From the NCBI RefSeq assembly GCF_000723165.1, contig NZ_HG322949.1, positions 1,502,932 through 1,566,931 of the forward strand: 64,000 bases of DNA, written 5' to 3'. Under the pieces are notes generated by a model. The model had not been told where the DNA came from. It was given only the letters and a program-made list of their open reading frames with translations, and made no database searches. The position numbers and the translations under genes are program-made. The stretch is from Janthinobacterium agaricidamnosum NBRC 102515 = DSM 9628. GTDB taxonomy: Bacteria > Pseudomonadota > Gammaproteobacteria > Burkholderiales > Burkholderiaceae_D. Shown here piece after piece: positions 42,953 through 51,491 of the stretch (the first letter of the stretch is position 1; every line of letters starts with the position of its first letter).

Positions 42953-43984
42953 TTATTCGTCGGCTACTTGCAACACCAGTTTGCCGAAGTTCTTGCCTTC
43001 GAATAGCATCGCCAGGCTTTGCGGGAAGTTTTCCAGGCCCTGCACGATATCGACCTTGTTTTTCATCTTGCCCTCCTGCAGCCATTGGCCCATCGCCTTG
43101 ATGCCTAGGTGGAAGCGGTCGGCGTAATCGAATACCACGATGCCCTCCATGCGTGCGCGGTTGACCAGCAACGACAGGTAGTTGGCCGGGCCCTTGACCG
43201 GCGTGGTGTTGTTGTACTGCGAAATGGCGCCGCAAATGACGATGCGCGCTTTCTTGTTGATGCGCGTCAGCACGGCATCGAGGATGTCGCCGCCGACGTT
43301 ATCGAAATATACGTCCACGCCTTGCGGGCAATGTTGTTTCAAACCATCCTTGACCGATCCGGCCTTGTAATCGATGCAGGCGTCGAAGCCCAGTTGGTCG
43401 ACGACGAAATCGCATTTGTCTTTACCGCCAGCAATGCCAACCACGCGGCAACCGAGTTGCTTGGCGACTTGGCCGACCGTCATGCCGACCGCGCCGGCCG
43501 CGCCCGACACCACCACCGTTTCGCCGGCTTTTGGCTGGCCCACTTCCAGCAAGCCGAAGTAAGCGGTCAGGCCGGGCATGCCGAGCACGTTCAGATAAGT
43601 CGGCAGCGGCGCCAGGCCGGCATCGACCTTGATGAAGGCGCCGGCCTTGTCGTCGGCCGCGCCGGACCAGTATTGCTGCACCCCGAGCGCGCCGGAAACG
43701 TGGTCGCCGACGGCGAACTTGGGCGATTTGGACGCCACCACCAGGCCGATGCCGGCGGCGCGCATGACTTCGCCGATCGCCACCGGGCGGATATACGATT
43801 TGCCGTCGTTCATCCAGCCGCGCATGGCCGGATCGAGCGACAGGTACAGCGTCTTGATGATGATGTCGCCATCGTTGATGGCTGGCACGACTTGCGTCAT
43901 TTGCTGCCAGTCGCTGGCCTTGGCGGGGCCGACCGGACGCGAAGCGAGGCGGAATTGCAGGTTCTCCAATACTGTCGTTGTCAT
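42953..43984 (-). CDS. NADPH-dependent medium-chain reductase (CurA/PTGR-like)
   Basis: The 343-residue zinc-free medium-chain dehydrogenase/reductase has the nucleotide motif SGAAGAVGMTVGQVAKQLG (about 155-173), a family-typical YFDNVGG and an N-terminal RPVGPAKASDW. CurA-like and prostaglandin-reductase-like enzymes reduce alpha,beta-unsaturated carbonyls. The ATG at 43984 has AAAGGAT upstream and gives the conserved MTTTVLENLQ start. Divergent from purU. Confidence 0.9.
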   Translation of the reverse strand: MTTTVLENLQFRLASRPVGPAKASDWQQMTQVVPAINDGDIIIKTLYLSLDPAMRGWMNDGKSYIRPVAIGEVMRAAGIGLVVASKSPKFAVGDHVSGALGVQQYWSGAADDKAGAFIKVDAGLAPLPTYLNVLGMPGLTAYFGLLEVGQPKAGETVVVSGAAGAVGMTVGQVAKQLGCRVVGIAGGKDKCDFVVDQLGFDACIDYKAGSVKDGLKQHCPQGVDVYFDNVGGDILDAVLTRINKKARIVICGAISQYNNTTPVKGPANYLSLLVNRARMEGIVVFDYADRFHLGIKAMGQWLQEGKMKNKVDIVQGLENFPQSLAMLFEGKNFGKLVLQVADE

Positions 43985-44151
43985 TTTAATCCTTTGAGAA
44001 GGTGTATATATGACACTATACCGCAAAATTGAACGATCGTACTATTTTTCAAAAACCGTGTTTTTTTCTCCAGCCATGCGACAATACGGCCCCGGCCGAG
44101 ATGATCGCGCCGTTCCTTTACGCCGTCCCTTTATTTCATACTGCCGCGACC

Positions 44152-45021
44152 ATGACGCATCCCGAATATATTCTGACTCTGTCTTGCCTGGACCAGCGCG
44201 GTATCGTGCATCGGGTTTCCGGCTTCCTGGCCGAACACGGCTGCAACATCATCGATTCGGCGCAGTTCGGCGACCAGCAATCGCAACTGTTTTTCATGCG
44301 CGTGCATTTTTCGCTGGAAGACAGCGCGGTCAGCGACGTGCAATTGCGCGCCGATTTTGCCGAGTTGTCGAAAGCCCTGGGTTTTAGCGCGCAATTGCAC
44401 GATGCGCACTACAAGCCGCGCGTGATGCTGATGGTGTCGAAGATCGGCCATTGCCTGAACGATTTATTGTTCCGCTACAAGAGCGGCTTGCTGCCGGTCG
44501 ACATCCCGGCCATCGTGTCGAATCACATGGATTTTTACCAACTGGCGGCCAGCTACAACATTCCATTCCACCATTTGCCGCTGGCTACCGGCGCGCCGCA
44601 AGAAGCCAAGCTGGCCCAGGAGGCGCGCATCATCGACTTGATGCAGACCCACAAGGTCGACCTGGTGGTGCTGGCGCGCTATATGCAAATCCTGTCGCCG
44701 GGCCTGTGCAGCGCGCTGGCCGGCAAGGCGATCAATATCCACCATTCATTCTTGCCGAGCTTCAAGGGCGCGAAACCGTATGCCCAGGCGCATCACCGCG
44801 GCGTCAAGCTGATCGGCGCCACCGCCCATTTTGTCACCGGCGAGCTGGATGAAGGCCCGATCATCGAGCAAGACGTGGAGCGGGTCGACCATGCGATGGA
44901 CGCCGACATGCTGACCGCGATCGGCCGCGACGTCGAATGCGTGGTGCTGGCGCGCGCCGTCAAATGGTTCGTCGAACACCGCATTTTGCAAAATGGCGAC
45001 AAGACTGTCGTCTTCAAATAA
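44152..45021 (+). CDS. purU: Formyltetrahydrofolate deformylase PurU
   Basis: The 289-residue enzyme has an N-terminal ACT domain (about 5-85, LTLSCLDQRGIVHRVSGFLA) and a C-terminal formyl-transferase fold with IVSNHMDF, INIHHSFLPSFKGAKPY and GATAHFVTGELDEGPII, covering the catalytic Asn, His and Asp. It hydrolyses 10-formyl-THF to formate and THF, balancing one-carbon units and supplying formate for purine synthesis. The ATG at 44152 matches the family N-terminus. yaeQ follows 36 bp downstream, probably co-transcribed. Confidence 0.95.
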   Translation: MTHPEYILTLSCLDQRGIVHRVSGFLAEHGCNIIDSAQFGDQQSQLFFMRVHFSLEDSAVSDVQLRADFAELSKALGFSAQLHDAHYKPRVMLMVSKIGHCLNDLLFRYKSGLLPVDIPAIVSNHMDFYQLAASYNIPFHHLPLATGAPQEAKLAQEARIIDLMQTHKVDLVVLARYMQILSPGLCSALAGKAINIHHSFLPSFKGAKPYAQAHHRGVKLIGATAHFVTGELDEGPIIEQDVERVDHAMDADMLTAIGRDVECVVLARAVKWFVEHRILQNGDKTVVFK

Positions 45022-45057
45022 TCATTCATATTCATACCAGTTAGGCAGACGTACACG

Positions 45058-45600
45058 ATGGCCCTCAAAGCAACGATTTTCAAAGCCGATTTACAAATTG
45101 CGGACATGGACCGCAATTATTACCAGGATCACGCGCTGACGCTGGCGCGCCACCCGTCGGAAACCGACGAACGCATGATGGTGCGCCTGCTGGCGTACGC
45201 GATCCATGCCGACGAGGCGCTCAGTTTCACCAAGGGCTTGTTCGACACCGAAGAGCCGGACTTGTGGCTGAAGGATTTGACCGGCGCGATCCAGTTGTGG
45301 ATCGAAGTCGGCCAGCCCGATGAAAAGCGTATCCTGAAGGCGTGCGGGCGTTCCGAACAGGTGATCGTGTACAGTTATGGCGCGACCAGCCATATCTGGT
45401 GGAAACAGATCGCCAATAAGCTGGAGCGCGCCAAGAACCTGACCGTCATCAACTTGCCGTCCGATGCGGCGCAAGAGATGGCCAGGCTGGCGCAGCGCAC
45501 CATGCAATTGCAATGCACCATACAGGATGGCCAGATCTGGCTGACCGACAGCGTGACCACGGTGCAAATCGACCGCGAGCCGGTCAAGACACAGCGTTAA
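45058..45600 (+). CDS. yaeQ: YaeQ family protein
   Basis: The 180-residue protein matches YaeQ along its length (MALKATIFKADLQIADMDRN, HPSETDERMMVRLLAYAIHA, LWIEVGQPDEKRILKACGR). The fold resembles PD-(D/E)XK nucleases, with Glu and Asp in the ETDERMM and WIEVGQP regions, but the function is not established. Cytoplasmic; it lies 18 bp before the PCu(A)C gene. Confidence 0.9.
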   Translation: MALKATIFKADLQIADMDRNYYQDHALTLARHPSETDERMMVRLLAYAIHADEALSFTKGLFDTEEPDLWLKDLTGAIQLWIEVGQPDEKRILKACGRSEQVIVYSYGATSHIWWKQIANKLERAKNLTVINLPSDAAQEMARLAQRTMQLQCTIQDGQIWLTDSVTTVQIDREPVKTQR

Positions 45601-45618
45601 GTTTGGGGAGAGCAGGGC

Positions 45619-46080
45619 ATGAAAAAACAGATACTCGCCTTTTTGGGCGGCATGGCGCTGGCCACGTGCGCGCTGGCGCAAGTGACGGTGACGGCGCCAT
45701 GGATACGCGCTACCGTGCCGCAGGCAAAATCGACCGGCGCCTTCATGCAGCTGGTGGCGCGGCAGGATGCGCGGCTGGTCGAAGTGCATGCCGAGGTGGC
45801 CGGCAGCGCTGAAATCCACCAGATGGAAATGAACGGCACGGTGATGAAGATGCATGCGGTGCCGGGCCTTGACCTGCCTGCCGGCAAGACGGTGAACCTG
45901 GCGTCGGGCGCTTATCACATCATGCTGCTGAACTTGAAGCGGCAGTTGAAGGAGGGCGACAACGTGCCGTTGACGCTGGTGGTCGAAGACCAGAACAAGA
46001 AGCGCGCAAGCATCGCGCTGTCGGTGCCGGTCAAGGCGTTGACCTATTTCCCGCCGGCTGGCGCCGTAGTCAGCCACTAG
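45619..46080 (+). CDS. Periplasmic copper chaperone PCu(A)C
   Basis: The 153-residue protein has a signal peptide (MKKQILAFLGGMALATCALA) and the PCu(A)C copper motif, an H-(M)-x-M-x-H-x-M arrangement: EIHQMEMNG, VMKMHAVPG, then YHIMLLNLK. It carries Cu(I) in the periplasm, typically to the Cu(A) centre of cytochrome oxidase. GGAGAG precedes the ATG. The TAG stop abuts the 164-bp repeat element exactly. Confidence 0.92.
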   Translation: MKKQILAFLGGMALATCALAQVTVTAPWIRATVPQAKSTGAFMQLVARQDARLVEVHAEVAGSAEIHQMEMNGTVMKMHAVPGLDLPAGKTVNLASGAYHIMLLNLKRQLKEGDNVPLTLVVEDQNKKRASIALSVPVKALTYFPPAGAVVSH

Positions 46081-46244
46081 TTAGAGCCTATCCCAGTAGT
46101 GAGCGTCTTCTGCTGGCCGCGCATCGGTAGCGCGGACCAGGCGTGAGGAGGACGCGTGGCGGGCCACGCGACGACGATCAACGCAGTCCCCGCTACTGAG
46201 GAGCGCCAGAAGAGGGCGTATCCATCTACTGGGATAGGCTCTTA
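46081..46244. mobile_element. MITE-like element with perfect 17-bp terminal inverted repeats
   Basis: The ends AGAGCCTATCCCAGTAG (46083-46099) and CTACTGGGATAGGCTCT (46226-46242) are exact inverted repeats; similarity continues inward around TCTTCTG and CAGAAGA. An internal CGCGTGG/CCACGCG stem lies near 46154-46171. No open frame for a transposase fits. The right 48 bp recurs at 47966-48013. It begins at the base after the PCu(A)C stop codon. Confidence 0.72.
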
Positions 46245-46268
46245 GCCGCCAGGGCCGCTCCGCAAAGT

Positions 46269-47051
46269 TTAATTCGGCGCCTCGCCAAGCTTGCGCACGC
46301 GGCCGCTGCCGTGGGTGCTTTGGCTCAGTCGCGGGGCGCCGTAATAACTGACGTCGCCCGAGCCGCCGATGCTGATGTCGAGCGCTTGCCTGGCCCATAC
46401 GGTCGTTTCGCCCGAGCCGCCGATGCTGATATTGACCGTCCTGGCTTCCAGCCGGCCGGCACTGACGCTGCCGGAACCGCCGATGGCGACCGAGAAATCA
46501 TTGCTCCGTCCAGCCGCCTTGAAGTTGCCGCTGCCGCCTATCGATACCGACAGCGATTCGCTGTCCAGCTGGCCCACGTCGACCGAGCCGGAACCGCCGA
46601 CTTCAACTTTCAGGCGCGGCGCGCGCAATACCTCGGCGTGTATCGAGCCGGAACCGCCGACCGTGATACGGTCGATATTTTTCGCCTGCACCACGATACG
46701 CAGCGCAGTGGGCGAGAAGTTACTGTTGCGCTTGGCGCTGCGGATGCGCAATACGCCATTTTCCACCGCGGTGTCGATTTGGGATTGGATATTGTCATCG
46801 GTTTCAATCGTCACGCTTTCGGTATTGCCAAAGCGGAGTTCGAGCTTGCCCGGCACGCCCAGCGCCAGCGCGGAAAAATGGCCGGGCTCGCGAGTTTGCT
46901 TTTGCAAGTTGCCGCTGCCTTTGATGCGGCTGCCGGAAAACCAGTCCAGTGGCGACGCCGACACGGAAGCGGCCGGCAAGGTGACGGCGAGGGCGCCGCA
47001 GGCCAGCATGATGCCGGCCAGGATGCCGGAGCGCGAGAGGGTGGTTGCCAT
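46269..47051 (-). CDS. Secreted GIN-domain (DUF2807) protein
   Basis: The 260-residue protein has a signal peptide (ATTLSRSGILAGIMLACGAL, cleavage near ASVSAS) and then a DUF2807 head-GIN beta-solenoid. At least six strands end in IGGSG or VGGSG turns (ITVGGSGSIHA, VSIGGSGNF, ISIGGSGDVSYYG). These periplasmic or envelope proteins have no established reaction and are often annotated as putative auto-transporter adhesin heads. The start at 47051 is chosen because AGGA lies 7 bases upstream. Confidence 0.86.
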   Translation of the reverse strand: MATTLSRSGILAGIMLACGALAVTLPAASVSASPLDWFSGSRIKGSGNLQKQTREPGHFSALALGVPGKLELRFGNTESVTIETDDNIQSQIDTAVENGVLRIRSAKRNSNFSPTALRIVVQAKNIDRITVGGSGSIHAEVLRAPRLKVEVGGSGSVDVGQLDSESLSVSIGGSGNFKAAGRSNDFSVAIGGSGSVSAGRLEARTVNISIGGSGETTVWARQALDISIGGSGDVSYYGAPRLSQSTHGSGRVRKLGEAPN

Positions 47052-47230
47052 GGTCATATCCTGTATGTGAATGAGTATATGGTAAGGCAAGCTGGGCCGG
47101 ATAGGAACGGCGCTGCGACAGAATGCACGCCAGGCCGGACAGAATGCGGGCTGCTGCGACAGGACGGCATGAGGTATCATGCGGCATTGACACACCGACC
47201 GGCAATACCGGTCATTATCACTGGAATTAC

Positions 47231-47869
47231 ATGCTGATCATCACCATCAAACAGGGCAAGGAAAAAAGCTTGCTGGCCGGCGAGCGCTGGATCTACGCGT
47301 CGGCGATCGAAAAAGTCGACGGCAAGCCGCAAGAGAAAATGAAGCCGGGTTCGACCGCCATCGTACAAACCTCGGCCCAGAAATTCATTGCCCGTGCCGC
47401 CTATAATTCGAAGTCGCAAATTCGCGCGCGGATCTGGACCTTCGAAGAAAACCAACCGGTCGACCATGCGCTGATCAAGCGCCGGGTCCAGGCCGCGCTG
47501 CAAAAGCGCGCCGCCGGCATCCAGAAAGCCGGCGCCAACCAGTTGCTGACGCTGGTCAAGGGCGACGAAGACGGCTTGTCCGGGCTGGCGGCGGAATTGT
47601 TTGGCGGCCCCGATGGTTACTTGATCTGCGAATTCCAGGCTGGCGGCGTGGACGCCTGGAAAGTGGCGATCGTGCAAGCGTTGATGGCTGGCACCGGCTG
47701 CAAGAATGTCTACGAACGCTGCGACCCGCTGATGCGCAAGGGCGAAGGCTTGCCGGTGATTTCCGGCACGCTGGCCGGCGAAGAACCGCCCGATGAAGTG
47801 ATACTGAGCGACAATGGCGTGCGCTTCGCGCTGGACTTGAAGACGGGTTACAAGAGCAAGTTCCGTTAA
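47231..47869 (+). pseudogene. rlmI: Truncated 23S rRNA m5C1962 methyltransferase RlmI
   Basis: The 212 residues match the N-terminal half of RlmI (about 396 residues in E. coli): PUA domain (LIITIKQGKEKSLLAGERW, KSQIRARIWTF), the middle domain (VKGDEDGLSGLAAELFG, NVYERCDPLMRKGEGLPV) and the run-up to the catalytic domain (FALDLKTGYKSKFR). The family continues with a YLDQR motif and a SAM-binding Rossmann domain, which are missing. The stop is followed within a few bases by repeat DNA. It should lack methyltransferase activity, though a stable PUA fragment could be made. Confidence 0.82.
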
Positions 47870-47872
47870 CGT

Positions 47873-47965
47873 TTTAGAGCGCCGAACAAAACGCTCAGGG
47901 CAAGGCGCATTGCCGTAGGCAGTACAAATGGTCGACAAGGCAATGCAACGCCGCCATGGATGTTT
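47873..47965. repeat. Palindromic repeat joined to the truncated rlmI
   Basis: CAAAAC near 47887 and GTTTTG (47962-47967) form outer arms; GCATTGCC and GGCAATGC form inner arms around about 24 bases. The nested layout resembles the element at 17720-17837. It lies between the rlmI stop codon and the 48-bp repeat copy. Confidence 0.5.
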
Positions 47966-48013
47966 TGAGGAGCGCCAGAAGAGGGCGTATTCATCTACTG
48001 GGATAGGCTCTTA
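47966..48013. repeat. Second copy of the MITE-like right end (48 bp, one mismatch)
   Basis: This stretch matches 46197-46244 at 47 of 48 positions, including the 17-bp terminal repeat. Its last three bases supply the TAA stop of the minus-strand cytochrome gene. The left end of the element is not present here. Confidence 0.85.
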
Positions 48014-49288
48014 ATGTAAGGGCACGCTGCGGTAGCGGTTCACTTGCAATGCGGTGACCGGCGGCGCGTTATTACCCCACGATGCGCGCAGATAAGTCAC
48101 TACCGCCGCCACTTCCTGGTCGTTCAGCACCGGCCCGAAAGCGGGCATGCCGTACGGCCTTGGGTTGCCGGCCGTGCCGGGCGCAAAGCCGCCGTTGAGC
48201 ACGATGCGGATCGGGTTCACCGCTATTTCGGTGGTCAGCGCGCGGTTGCCGGCCAGCGGCGGATAGCCAGGAGGAAAACCGCTGCCGTCAGCCCGGTGGC
48301 ATGCGACGCAATGGCTGTCATACAGCCTGGCGCCGGCCGCCAGCACCGCTTGCGCTTTCGGCGTATCGTCGCGCGGCGGCGGCGCTGTCGGCTGTTGCGG
48401 TCCGGGCAGCGTTTTCAGGTACACCGCCATCGCGGTGATGTCGCTGTCTTCCAGATGCTGCAAGCTTGCGCGCACCACTTCGGCCATCGGCCCGAACACG
48501 GTGGCGCGCGGCGATACGCCGGTTTTCAGCAAGTCGACGATGTGCTTCGTTTGCCAATTGCCCAGGCCCGCCTCGGCATCCGAACGCAGCGACGGCGCAT
48601 ACCATTCCAGCACCGGGATCAAACCGCCGGACAGGCTGTCGTCGGACGCGCCGAGCGCGCTGCGCGGGCTGTGGCAGGCGGCGCAATGGCCCAGGCCCTG
48701 CACCAGGTAGGCGCCACGGTTCCATTCGACGGTTTGTCCGGTGTCTTCGCGGAACACGGCCGGCGTGAAGTACAGCGCGCGCCAGCCGGCCAGCATGATT
48801 TGCTGGTTGTACGGGAAGCGCAACTGGTGCGGCCGGTTGGCCTGGCGCTGCGCCGGCAGCGACTGGAAGAAGGCGTACAGCGCATCGCTGTCTGCGCGGC
48901 GTATCCTGGTGTAGTTGGTGTAAGGGAAGGCCGGATACAGCAGGCGGCCGTCTTTCGACTTGCCGTTATGCAGCGCGCGCCAAAAATCGTCGGCGTTCCA
49001 GCTGCCGATGCCGGTTTCCTGGTCCGGCGTGATATTGGGCGACATGACGCTGCCGAACGGCGTTGGCAGCGCGCGGCCGCCGGCATATTGCACACCGCCC
49101 CGGGTGGTGTGGCAGGCCATGCAATCGCCGGCCTTGGCCAGGTAGGCGCCGCGGGCGATCAATTCGGCCGGCGCCGGCGCGGCGCTGCTGGTGGTGGGCG
49201 GGATCGGATCGTCGGCTGGCCACAAGACGCGCTTGGCGGCGCCGGCGGCCAGCAACAAAATAGCGGCGCTGAGTATCAGTTTTTTCAT
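48011..49288 (-). CDS. Triheme c-type cytochrome (alcohol/aldehyde dehydrogenase cytochrome-subunit type)
   Basis: The 425-residue protein has an N-terminal signal/anchor (MKKLILSAAILLLAAGAA) and three CxxCH heme sites: CMACHTT, CAACHSP and CVACHRA. Spacing and flanking motifs (GGRALPTPFGSVMSPNITPD, LVQGLGHCAACHSPR) match cytochrome subunits of membrane-bound alcohol, aldehyde or gluconate dehydrogenases. It should pass electrons to quinone or oxidase in the periplasm. No dehydrogenase subunit is adjacent. Its start overlaps the upstream cytochrome stop (ATGA). Confidence 0.9.
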   Translation of the reverse strand: MKKLILSAAILLLAAGAAKRVLWPADDPIPPTTSSAAPAPAELIARGAYLAKAGDCMACHTTRGGVQYAGGRALPTPFGSVMSPNITPDQETGIGSWNADDFWRALHNGKSKDGRLLYPAFPYTNYTRIRRADSDALYAFFQSLPAQRQANRPHQLRFPYNQQIMLAGWRALYFTPAVFREDTGQTVEWNRGAYLVQGLGHCAACHSPRSALGASDDSLSGGLIPVLEWYAPSLRSDAEAGLGNWQTKHIVDLLKTGVSPRATVFGPMAEVVRASLQHLEDSDITAMAVYLKTLPGPQQPTAPPPRDDTPKAQAVLAAGARLYDSHCVACHRADGSGFPPGYPPLAGNRALTTEIAVNPIRIVLNGGFAPGTAGNPRPYGMPAFGPVLNDQEVAAVVTYLRASWGNNAPPVTALQVNRYRSVPLH

Positions 49289-50025
49289 TGGATGGCGGCT
49301 CCCGCTGATGGCGGCACGCTGCCGCAGTGCATCGGCAGCGGCAGGGCGATCGCGTTGGCTGGACGCATGTCGGCGCTGGTTGCCTGGCTGCCCAGCCAGC
49401 TCGACACGGCGGCGATGTCCGCTTCCGACAGCCGGGCGGCGATCTCGGCCATGCAATCGGGCGCGTCGGCGTGGCGTACCTGGTTTTTCCACGCGCCGAA
49501 CTGGGCGTTGATGTAATCGCGCGGCAAGCCCAGCAAGCCGGGAATCGCCGGCGCGACGCCGGTCAGTTGCTGGCCATGGCAGGCGATGCAGGCCGGAACT
49601 TTCTTGGCGGGATCGCCCAGCATGGCCAGTCTGCGGCCGCGCTCCAGCGTGCCGGCCGAGGCGCCGCTGGCCTGGGCCGGCGGCGGCGCCGGATGTTGTG
49701 CGGAAAAATAGTCGGCGATTTCGCGCAGGTAGGCGTCCGGCAAGTGGTCGACCATATAGGTCATCAATGGATATTGGCGGCGGCCGTCGCGGAAGTTGAG
49801 CAACTGGTTATACAGGTAGCCGGCTGGCTTGCCGGAAATGCGCGGGAAGAAGGCGTCGTTGCGCTCCTTGGCCGCATGGCAGGCGATGCAGGCTTGAAGG
49901 CGCTGTTCCATGGTGTCCGGCAAGACGGCCGGCGCCGGCGCGGCCAGCAGCAGCGAGGGCAAGCTTGACGCCATGGCGAAGCACAGCATGGCGCGCCCGA
50001 TGGCCGGGCTGGAAAAAAATACCAT
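49285..50025 (-). CDS. Diheme c-type cytochrome (c4-like)
   Basis: The 246-residue protein has a hydrophobic N-terminal export signal ending near LLLAAPAPA and two CxxCH sites (CIACHAAKE and CIACHGQQL), each followed by a Met-bearing region (YPLMTYMVDHL; later DCMAEIAARL). This two-domain layout is the cytochrome c4 type. It is upstream of and coupled to the triheme cytochrome, so the pair probably forms one periplasmic electron path. The start is uncertain: ATG at 50025 is preferred; in-frame codons upstream reach 50109. Confidence 0.86.
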   Translation of the reverse strand: MVFFSSPAIGRAMLCFAMASSLPSLLLAAPAPAVLPDTMEQRLQACIACHAAKERNDAFFPRISGKPAGYLYNQLLNFRDGRRQYPLMTYMVDHLPDAYLREIADYFSAQHPAPPPAQASGASAGTLERGRRLAMLGDPAKKVPACIACHGQQLTGVAPAIPGLLGLPRDYINAQFGAWKNQVRHADAPDCMAEIAARLSEADIAAVSSWLGSQATSADMRPANAIALPLPMHCGSVPPSAGAAIQ

Positions 50026-50170
50026 AGAAAGACCGCCTGTAATGTAAACAACCCCATCAAAAAAATGCGCCGCCGGCCCGGCGTGCGCAAGCGCGAGAAT
50101 ATACTGCATGACAACATAAAAACAGGCTCAGTTGTGCAATAGAAGTACGGATCAGATGGGACGGCCCGTG

Positions 50171-50878
50171 TTACGGCTTGTCGGCGATGATGATGGCGGC
50201 CGTAGCGGGTGCCGTAGCGGGCGCCGTAGCGGGTGCCGTAGCGGGTGCCGTGGCAGGGACGCGCTGCGCCTTGGACGGCGCGACCTTGCCGCCTTCGGCC
50301 AGCCAGCGCCGGTAGACCCGCAACGCCACTTGGGCGTCGTCGGCCGCGTACAGGATTTGCTTTTCGCTGAGACGGGTGGTGGCCCAGTTGGTGGTCGAGA
50401 TTTTTTTCGATTTTTGCAAGCGCATGCCGAAGAACTTGGCGACGGCTGTCTTGGCGCCCAGATCGTTGCGCTGGCCGCCGCGCAGCGCGACCGACAAGTC
50501 CAGCACTTGTACCGGTGAAATGCCAAGCTTGTGGCGCAAGCGCTTGACGTCGTCGGACAGGCCGAAGCCGACCTTGAGCGTGATGGGCGACTCAAGGATG
50601 GCCTTGAGCGCTTTCAATACATCGGATGGCGGATTCGGGCCGACCTGGAACAGGTAGGCGGTGTCGTCGGTGGACAGCTGGATCAGATGCGGGCCGGTCG
50701 AGGTTTCGCCCTTGACGAACGTCGGCTTCGATTCGGTATCGAAGCCGACCGCGTCGGCCGCCATCAGCGCAGCCAGCGCGGCTTGCACATCGTGGCCGGA
50801 TTTGACCAGCCTGACCTGGTCCAGTTGGATGCCCTGGTAGGGCGGCAAGACGACTAGAGTCTCCGGTTCCGTATTCAT
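50171..50878 (-). CDS. DEDD-type 3'-5' exonuclease domain protein
   Basis: The 235-residue protein has the RNase D-like DEDD exonuclease core: AVGFDTES (DxE), VGFGLSDDVKRL (Asp) and ILYAADDAQVAL (YxxxD). It should degrade RNA or DNA from 3' ends with two metal ions. The C-terminus carries five PATA repeats encoded by a 12-bp tandem repeat and ending in a short hydrophobic tail (AAIIIADKP). The ATG at 50878 is preferred over the adjacent TTG. Nine bases separate it from the ProQ-like gene. Confidence 0.86.
   Translation of the reverse strand: MNTEPETLVVLPPYQGIQLDQVRLVKSGHDVQAALAALMAADAVGFDTESKPTFVKGETSTGPHLIQLSTDDTAYLFQVGPNPPSDVLKALKAILESPITLKVGFGLSDDVKRLRHKLGISPVQVLDLSVALRGGQRNDLGAKTAVAKFFGMRLQKSKKISTTNWATTRLSEKQILYAADDAQVALRVYRRWLAEGGKVAPSKAQRVPATAPATAPATAPATAPATAAIIIADKP
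50199..50258 (+). repeat. 12-bp tandem repeat, five units, inside the exonuclease gene
   Basis: The unit GCCGTAGCGGGT repeats from 50199, with the last unit diverged. On the minus strand it encodes Pro-Ala-Thr-Ala per unit. In-frame unit changes would alter tail length without breaking the gene. Confidence 0.85.
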
Positions 50879-50887
50879 CAAGCCGTA

Positions 50888-51376
50888 TCAGCCCTTGCGG
50901 GAGAATTTCGCCGTCAGTTGGTTCAGCTTTTCAGCGCGCAGGCGGTTGGCTTCCTCGGCGGCGGCCGCTTCGCGTTCGGCTTTCTTGCGGTCGGCTTCCT
51001 TCTTGAAGCGTTGTTGCAATACCTGGGTCGCGTGGTCGCGGTGGGTTTGCGTCACTTCCGCGCCGGCCGTGCCGTCGAGGTCGTAGCGCACCTTGGCTTT
51101 TTCCATCACTTTCAGGTAGCGCAGCGAACCGGTGTGGATGCCCAGCGCGGTGCGCATCAGCTTGCGGTCCAGTTCCGGCAGGCGCGCCAGGATTTGCTTG
51201 TCGATCCCGATCGACAGCGGCAGGAAGTCGCGGAACGGCGCAAACTGTTCCTGGAATTGTTTCAGCAGGGCGCGCGCGGTCGGCGCCGCAGCGGCGGAAG
51301 TGGTCACCGCAACGGTTGGGGCGGCGGCGGTTGCTACAGGTTCTGGGGCAAGGCTAGGCGTGTTCATCGACTTCAT
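50888..51376 (-). CDS. ProQ/FinO-domain RNA-binding protein
   Basis: The 162-residue protein has an Ala/Pro/Thr-rich N-terminal linker (about 1-33), then a ProQ/FinO domain (ALLKQFQEQFAPFRDFLPLS, GIDKQILARLPELDRKLMR, HTGSLRYLKVM). A Lys/Arg/Ala-rich helix (EADRKKAEREAAAAEEANRL) ends it. FinO-domain proteins bind structured RNAs and 3' terminators and act in sRNA regulation. It is probably co-transcribed with the exonuclease gene, suggesting linked RNA metabolism. Confidence 0.83.
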   Translation of the reverse strand: MKSMNTPSLAPEPVATAAAPTVAVTTSAAAAPTARALLKQFQEQFAPFRDFLPLSIGIDKQILARLPELDRKLMRTALGIHTGSLRYLKVMEKAKVRYDLDGTAGAEVTQTHRDHATQVLQQRFKKEADRKKAEREAAAAEEANRLRAEKLNQLTAKFSRKG

Positions 51377-51491
51377 TGGTTAAGCTGTAAAAAGGGAGCA
51401 TAGCACGCGGCACAGGCAAGTGCATTGTCTTTTTTGACAACATGACGCTATGCTCATGGTCAAGAAGCTACTGCGGCGGGCAGGAAATGTG

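Noticed and set aside
50199..50258. CRISPR-like repetition
   Set aside because: Contiguous 12-bp units without spacers inside a coding frame; no cas genes in the window.
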